64,000 nt of DNA from Gracilimonas sediminicola. GTDB taxonomy: Bacteria; Bacteroidota; Rhodothermia; Balneolales; Balneolaceae. Positions within the stretch are counted from its first letter, which is position 1. Each line of letters opens with the position of its first letter. Where the stretch lies: assembly GCF_024320785.1 (NCBI RefSeq), contig NZ_JANDBC010000001.1, positions 1,618,001 to 1,682,000 of the forward strand, in the 5' to 3' direction. The notes under the pieces are model-generated. The model worked only from the letters and a program-made list of their open reading frames with translations. It was not told the DNA's origin and did no database searches. Below, piece after piece: positions 60,220 to 64,000 of the stretch. The position numbers were made by a program, and so were the translations under genes.

Positions 60220-61455
60220 ATGACAGTTACTAAGGAACAAAGAATTACCATAGAGTCGGTCAAGACAAAGTTAATTGACAGCTTTGTATTGTATGGGGCA
60301 ATTATCGCTTTTATTGCTTTTTTGATTCCCCAGATTCCATTTAACCCGGGAAATCTCAACTTATTCAATTATATCGACCTGACCGTAATCATTTCCGTTT
60401 TTATCCTTTACTATAACAGGGCGAAGGTGTCTCTTTTCTTTAAAGGAGGCTTTATTCTCGTAGCCGTGTATTTATTCTTTGTAGCCGACTTGTATCAGCA
60501 TGGCCTTAATTCTACGATAAGGACGGTATTTGTGCTTATTCCTTTTCTCGGGATATTGGTATTTGAAGTTCGGTGGGCTGCCTTATTCTTTTTCATATCT
60601 ATTCTCACTTATTTCATTATTGCTTATGGGTATTTGGCCGGTTATCTATCGCCGGGCTTGTTGGGACCTGAGTTAAACACTCCAACAAAATGGATTATTC
60701 ATGGGATCATACTTTCGCTGGTTAGTATGATCATCGCCATGTTTGTACACATCTTCAATAAGTCGTTAATCAAGATTATTAAACAACAGGACCAAAGTTA
60801 TAAGGTACTTGAACAGCAAGACCTTGAACTGAAGCAGAATATTGAAGAGAAAAATGTACTTCTGCAGGAAATACATCATCGGGTAAAGAATAATCTGGCG
60901 GTAGTTTCCGGTTTGCTGGACTTGCAATCCGGTTTGGCAACGGATGAGTTTTCAAGGTCTGCACTCAAGTTGAGCACCAATCGTATTCTGTCCATTTCCA
61001 AAGTGCATGAATTAATTTATCAATCAGAGGATGTAAGCCGAATTCATCTTAAAAAATATATCAAAGAATTAGCGGATATTATTATCGAGAGCTTCAATAA
61101 AGCCGGACGAGAGATAGATTTAAGGTTAGATATCAATATTCAGTATCTAAATGTAAATCATGGTGTACCGGTTGGCATTATTTTAAATGAATTGATTACA
61201 AACAGCCTGAAGCATGGTTTTAATGAAGCTCAGGAGAGCTGCCAAATTCAAATTTCTGCTTTTGAAGAAGATGAGCACTACAAATTATTTTATCAGGATA
61301 ACGGAAGTGGGTTTGTCGATCATAAACCAGAAAAATTAACCGGTTTGGGCATCACATTAGTAGATTCGCTGTTAACCCAAATTGAAGCAGAATCACAACT
61401 TAAAACAGACGGGCTGTATCAGCTTTCATTTCGTTTCCCAAAAGAATTATCCTGA
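60220..61455 (+). CDS. Membrane histidine kinase of the HisKA_2 type
   Basis: 411 residues. About six hydrophobic helices fill the first 185 residues. A short coiled coil leads to the HisKA_2 box LLQEIHHRVKNNLAVVSGLLDLQ (His at about 225) and a HATPase_c-like domain (ILNELITNSLKHGF, QDNGSGFVD, GLGITLVDSL). Such kinases occur in blue-light and general-stress (HWE-like) pathways. No receiver protein is adjacent. Confidence 0.88.
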   Translation: MTVTKEQRITIESVKTKLIDSFVLYGAIIAFIAFLIPQIPFNPGNLNLFNYIDLTVIISVFILYYNRAKVSLFFKGGFILVAVYLFFVADLYQHGLNSTIRTVFVLIPFLGILVFEVRWAALFFFISILTYFIIAYGYLAGYLSPGLLGPELNTPTKWIIHGIILSLVSMIIAMFVHIFNKSLIKIIKQQDQSYKVLEQQDLELKQNIEEKNVLLQEIHHRVKNNLAVVSGLLDLQSGLATDEFSRSALKLSTNRILSISKVHELIYQSEDVSRIHLKKYIKELADIIIESFNKAGREIDLRLDINIQYLNVNHGVPVGIILNELITNSLKHGFNEAQESCQIQISAFEEDEHYKLFYQDNGSGFVDHKPEKLTGLGITLVDSLLTQIEAESQLKTDGLYQLSFRFPKELS

Positions 61456-61490
61456 AAAATTTTAAATAACCGCCTTCTGTTTATTGAGAG

Positions 61491-61530
61491 AAAATAAAAA
61501 AGGGCGCACCGTTAAAGATGCGCCCTTCTT
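61491..61530 (-). terminator. Bidirectional terminator between the HisKA_2 kinase and DUF2911 genes
   Basis: 7-bp stem GGGCGCA (61502-61508) / TGCGCCC (61519-61525), 10-nt loop, A-rich at 61491-61501 (a T-run on the minus strand); T-rich on the plus side is weak (TTCTT). Confidence 0.85.
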
Positions 61531-61549
61531 AAAACAAGTATGCCTAAGC

Positions 61550-62686
61550 TTATTGAATCGTAAAGTCTGCTTTAAAAACGGTGTTACCCCAAGCCAGGTT
61601 CAACTCGCCGCCTTCTTCTGTTTCTTCAACCGAAATGGTGAATGCTTCAACGGTTTCTTCCGTGGTTGAAATCTCCATCGGTACGCGGCCTAAATCACGG
61701 CTTTCATCATAAGATCGTCCGTTCTGGCCGGTTTGCTTATTGATAATCAGCGTGCCGCCATCAGGCTGCGGGATTGTGAATAGCGTGTATTCTCCGGCAG
61801 GAACTTCAAGATCGCCGAACATCAAATCTTCAGAAGTATAGAAATGTGTGGCTCGGTTGGCTCCTGTTCTCCAGCGCTCACCCCAGGGGACGATATTTCC
61901 AAATAAGTCGCGCCCTCGTTTTTTGGGTGAACCGAAATCTACGCGGAAATTGGCGCCTTTAAATGAATACTCAGCACTTACAGCTCCGGAAAGCTCACCA
62001 ACGGGATCGTTCCCAAATCGATTGGCCAGTGCGTTCATATCCAGCTGTCCGGTTCGGTGTACTTTAAGTTTTCGGGTGGTAAGTCCGGCATCCAGGTGTT
62101 GTATGTCTCCATCCCTATTTACCCGAACTCCCATCACTCCGCGGAAAGGGTGGCGAACGGTCATGGAATCACCCTCAATTTCAGCAATGGTGAAATCCAT
62201 AATTCTGTTACCCGACAACAAAGGCTGAATGATCGTATCCTGATCTGCTTCAGCAGCTTTATTGAAGGCTAACTCATAAGGCCAGTGTACCATATCGATG
62301 AAAGGAAGCAGCCCTTCTTCAAAAGGTGCCCGATAGGTTATATAGTCTTCATCTCTTAATACGCGAACCGACAGGCTGTCTCCCACTTTCGTAATGTTGC
62401 GAACAGTGGCTCCATCTTCCTGGAAACCATTTACCGGAGAGTGATCGGTTTGTACCATACTTTCAATTCCGCCTAATTCGTCAAAATGCAGAATGTAGGT
62501 TGAGATTTGAACCTCAGGACTTCGAAGGATGACCTGAGCTGTAATGCTTGAATCGGTTTTAACAAACTGCTCTACGGCGAGGGTGTCATTCCCTAACAGG
62601 GTCACAAACGATCCTTCATTGGGGTCGTCCGTGCTGCACGACACAAACAAAGCAGCTGTTATAAATGTGATGAATAAATTTCTCAT
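61550..62686 (-). CDS. DUF2911-domain lipoprotein
   Basis: 378 residues with a lipoprotein signal (lipobox FVSC, Cys17). The C-terminal DUF2911 domain is visible: GSPKKRGRDLFGNIVPWGERWRTGANRATHFYTSEDL, then VPAGEYTLFTIPQPDG. The first 190 residues form an uncharacterised beta-rich part. DUF2911 proteins are common in Bacteroidota envelopes; function unknown. AAGGA lies 4 nt before the start. A promoter-like TTG-N20-TAGATTTTTG is further upstream. Confidence 0.87.
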   Translation of the reverse strand: MRNLFITFITAALFVSCSTDDPNEGSFVTLLGNDTLAVEQFVKTDSSITAQVILRSPEVQISTYILHFDELGGIESMVQTDHSPVNGFQEDGATVRNITKVGDSLSVRVLRDEDYITYRAPFEEGLLPFIDMVHWPYELAFNKAAEADQDTIIQPLLSGNRIMDFTIAEIEGDSMTVRHPFRGVMGVRVNRDGDIQHLDAGLTTRKLKVHRTGQLDMNALANRFGNDPVGELSGAVSAEYSFKGANFRVDFGSPKKRGRDLFGNIVPWGERWRTGANRATHFYTSEDLMFGDLEVPAGEYTLFTIPQPDGGTLIINKQTGQNGRSYDESRDLGRVPMEISTTEETVEAFTISVEETEEGGELNLAWGNTVFKADFTIQ

Positions 62687-62711
62687 AGGTCCTTAAATTT
62701 TTTAATGGGTG

Positions 62712-62744
62712 CAAAAATCTATTTCAAAAAAAGTGTTCTGGCAA
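62712..62744 (-). promoter_or_regulatory. Possible promoter of the DUF2911 gene
   Basis: Minus strand: TTG (62744-62742), 20-nt spacer, TAGATTTTTG (62721-62712), an imperfect TAnnTTTG. The start codon follows 25 nt further on. Lower confidence than the tRNA promoters. Confidence 0.45.
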
Positions 62745-62863
62745 CTGCGATAAATTAAACTTTGAAAAAGCTTACAAGTTTTATCGCACTCGCAAAGTCA
62801 ACAACATAAAGTGCGGTGTAATCATTTGGTAGAAAGGAGTTTATGAGTTGAGCGCTGATTTCG

Positions 62864-63502
62864 CTAACTGACTTTCTCTTCCGCAATTTTCTGGAGAGCC
62901 TCGGTGAAGACTTCTACAGGTTGAGCTCCGGAAAGCCCGTACTTTTCGTTGATGTAAAAGAAGGGAACGCCCTGAACGCCAAGCCGGTGAGCTTCCTCCA
63001 CGTCATTGACAACCTGGCTGGAGTACGTATTGTTCTGCAATACTTCTTTCGCCTCATTCTGGTCAAGCCCCACATTCGAAGCGATTTGAACCAGCGTTTC
63101 TGTGTCGCCCACATGCTTGCCTTCCACAAAGTAAGCAGACAATAGTGCTTCTTTCATCTCATCTTGTTTGCCGTGCTTACGAGCCAGGTGGATGAGCTGA
63201 TGAGCGTTGAAAGAATTGGTGGGTTTTACCTCATCCATGTTAAAGTCTAACCCGGCGGCGGAGGCCATTTGAACCATGTTGGCATTCATTTGTTTGGCCC
63301 AGGCTCTGTCGCGACCGTATTTTTTGGCGAGAGTGTCATAGATATCAAGATCGGAATCGACAGAGGCATTGGGGTCGAGCTCAAAGCTTTTCCAGACGAT
63401 ATCAACATCCAGGTCCGGGAGTTTATGGAGGGCTTCTTCGAGATGTCTTTTACCGATATAACAAAACGGACAGGCAACGTCCGACCAAATTTCAATCTTC
63501 AT
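62864..63502 (-). CDS. DsbA/FrnE-family oxidoreductase
   Basis: 212 residues without a signal peptide, so cytoplasmic. The thioredoxin-fold active site is ACPFCYIGKRHLEEAL (CPFC at 11-14). The cis-Pro loop is GVQGVPFFYINEKYGLSGAQPVEVF, the typical FrnE/HCCA-isomerase ending. Such proteins act as thiol-disulfide oxidoreductases or in polyketide and aromatic metabolism. No relevant gene is nearby. Confidence 0.93.
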   Translation of the reverse strand: MKIEIWSDVACPFCYIGKRHLEEALHKLPDLDVDIVWKSFELDPNASVDSDLDIYDTLAKKYGRDRAWAKQMNANMVQMASAAGLDFNMDEVKPTNSFNAHQLIHLARKHGKQDEMKEALLSAYFVEGKHVGDTETLVQIASNVGLDQNEAKEVLQNNTYSSQVVNDVEEAHRLGVQGVPFFYINEKYGLSGAQPVEVFTEALQKIAEEKVS

Positions 63503-63618
63503 GTGCAGGAATTAGTTAAGTGGTATTCTATTACTATTAACTTATCCTTTCAGAAGAAGGTTCACATCAACCCCAAAAACAAAACATCAGTACCGGAACC
63601 AAGAGTAAAAGGCTGGTT

Positions 63619-64000
63619 TCAGGCGAGAAGATCCTTAAGCGCTTCAACCTGAACCGGTTTTTGAATAAAGTCATCTACTTTTTGATCCCATTCCACACGG
63701 TATATTTCCTGATTTTTTTGGTCAATTCGGGAGCTGATTACGAAAATCTGAATCTCTTTATTCACCTTATCTCTTATTGACTGAAATTCATTCAGGAAGT
63801 CCCAGCCATTCATCTCCGGCATATCGATATCGAGCAGGATTAAGTCGGGCAGCTCATCATTGTTCTGCTCCATTTCTTTGATGGCAGACAGTGCCTTTTT
63901 CCCATTTTCGAATGACATGACGTCGTTTCCGGGAAGGTAGTTTTTTATGATTTTGGAAACCCCGTAAGTGTAAATTTTATCATCGTCAATAATGCAGATA
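63619..64000 (-). CDS. Response-regulator receiver domain (5' end beyond window edge)
   Basis: Reading continues to the right edge without a stop: ICIIDDDKIYTYGVSKIIKNYLPG is in frame before the internal Met at 63918. The acidic DDD pocket is therefore included, and the phospho-Asp is in LILLDIDMPEMNGWDF. Thr/Ser in VISSRID and Lys in IQKPVQ complete the site. The receiver ends here after about 127 residues with no output domain visible. Only a few N-terminal residues should be missing. Confidence 0.9.
   Translation of the reverse strand, partial: ICIIDDDKIYTYGVSKIIKNYLPGNDVMSFENGKKALSAIKEMEQNNDELPDLILLDIDMPEMNGWDFLNEFQSIRDKVNKEIQIFVISSRIDQKNQEIYRVEWDQKVDDFIQKPVQVEALKDLLA

Overview
This is chromosomal sequence, densely packed with genes, and it most resembles a member of the Balneolales or a near relative (Balneolota/Rhodothermota, Gracilimonas- or Balneola-like). 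This assignment is an inference from four things seen here. There is a type IX secretion gene (porQ). Two large exported proteins end in a YPNPFNP-type C-terminal sorting domain. Both tRNA genes have Bacteroidota-type promoters (TTG-N20/21-TATCTTTG). Lipoproteins and outer-membrane biogenesis genes (lptD, mlaEFD) show a Gram-negative envelope. I see no plasmid, prophage or CRISPR array.

Layout. 1-181: the tail of an IS200/REP-associated tyrosine transposase with hairpins behind it. 387-6966: recQ, then a leftward DASS transporter/response regulator/cNMP-domain kinase operon, then a DUF58 protein. 7035-12178: two AT-rich orphan lipoproteins, an SDR oxidoreductase, an OmpR-type two-component pair behind a 21-bp hairpin, and a MIP channel. 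12323-15488: small membrane and accessory genes, a CDGSH/ferredoxin protein, an ATP-cone/Mrr-like nuclease and a VOC protein. 15582-19360: a metal-response island with two AraC regulators carrying an HMA-like CxxC head, an ICMT-like methyltransferase, and a P1B ATPase that lacks its own HMA head. A pair of REP-like palindromes lies inside it. 19433-26584: an ECF sigma factor and a Ser/Thr kinase-TPR protein, divergent from a 1.4-kilo-residue surface protein built of alternating Fn3-like modules. 26711-31688: phosphoesterase, membrane protein, NYN-like protein, flippase, aroQ, HIT protein and thioredoxin-like protein.

31705-32240: tRNA-Lys with promoter and terminator, then a possible broken AbiEi-like antitoxin. 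32214-41835: exported PLD/SNase-like/HhH protein, ftsB-like gene, ROK kinase, lptD, ribE, ribD and a PpiD-like chaperone. 41972-44427: mlaE-mlaF-mlaD. 44519-49800: a tight six-gene rightward operon (porQ, K+ channel, aroC, TPR, LysM-RlpA, CPBP protease). 49948-51845: ECF sigma factor and convergent sensor kinase. 51924-55161: tig-clpP-clpX proteostasis operon, then tRNA-Leu. 55467-64000: cutA, an ELWxxDGT-repeat exported protein, cysH, an enoyl-CoA hydratase-like gene, DUF2784, a HisKA_2 kinase, a DUF2911 lipoprotein, a DsbA-like oxidoreductase and the 3' part of a response regulator.

Much of the window is core genome: envelope assembly, proteostasis, shikimate, riboflavin and sulfate assimilation. 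The parts most worth a second look are the HMA-AraC/P-ATPase island, the ATP-cone nuclease, the enzymes whose active or metal sites look degenerate (NYN, SNase, ROK, thioredoxin-like), the RAYT remnant with REP-like palindromes, and the sigma/kinase/surface-protein cluster. I did not find a clear-cut new multi-gene system. The HMA-AraC island is the best candidate for an under-described one.
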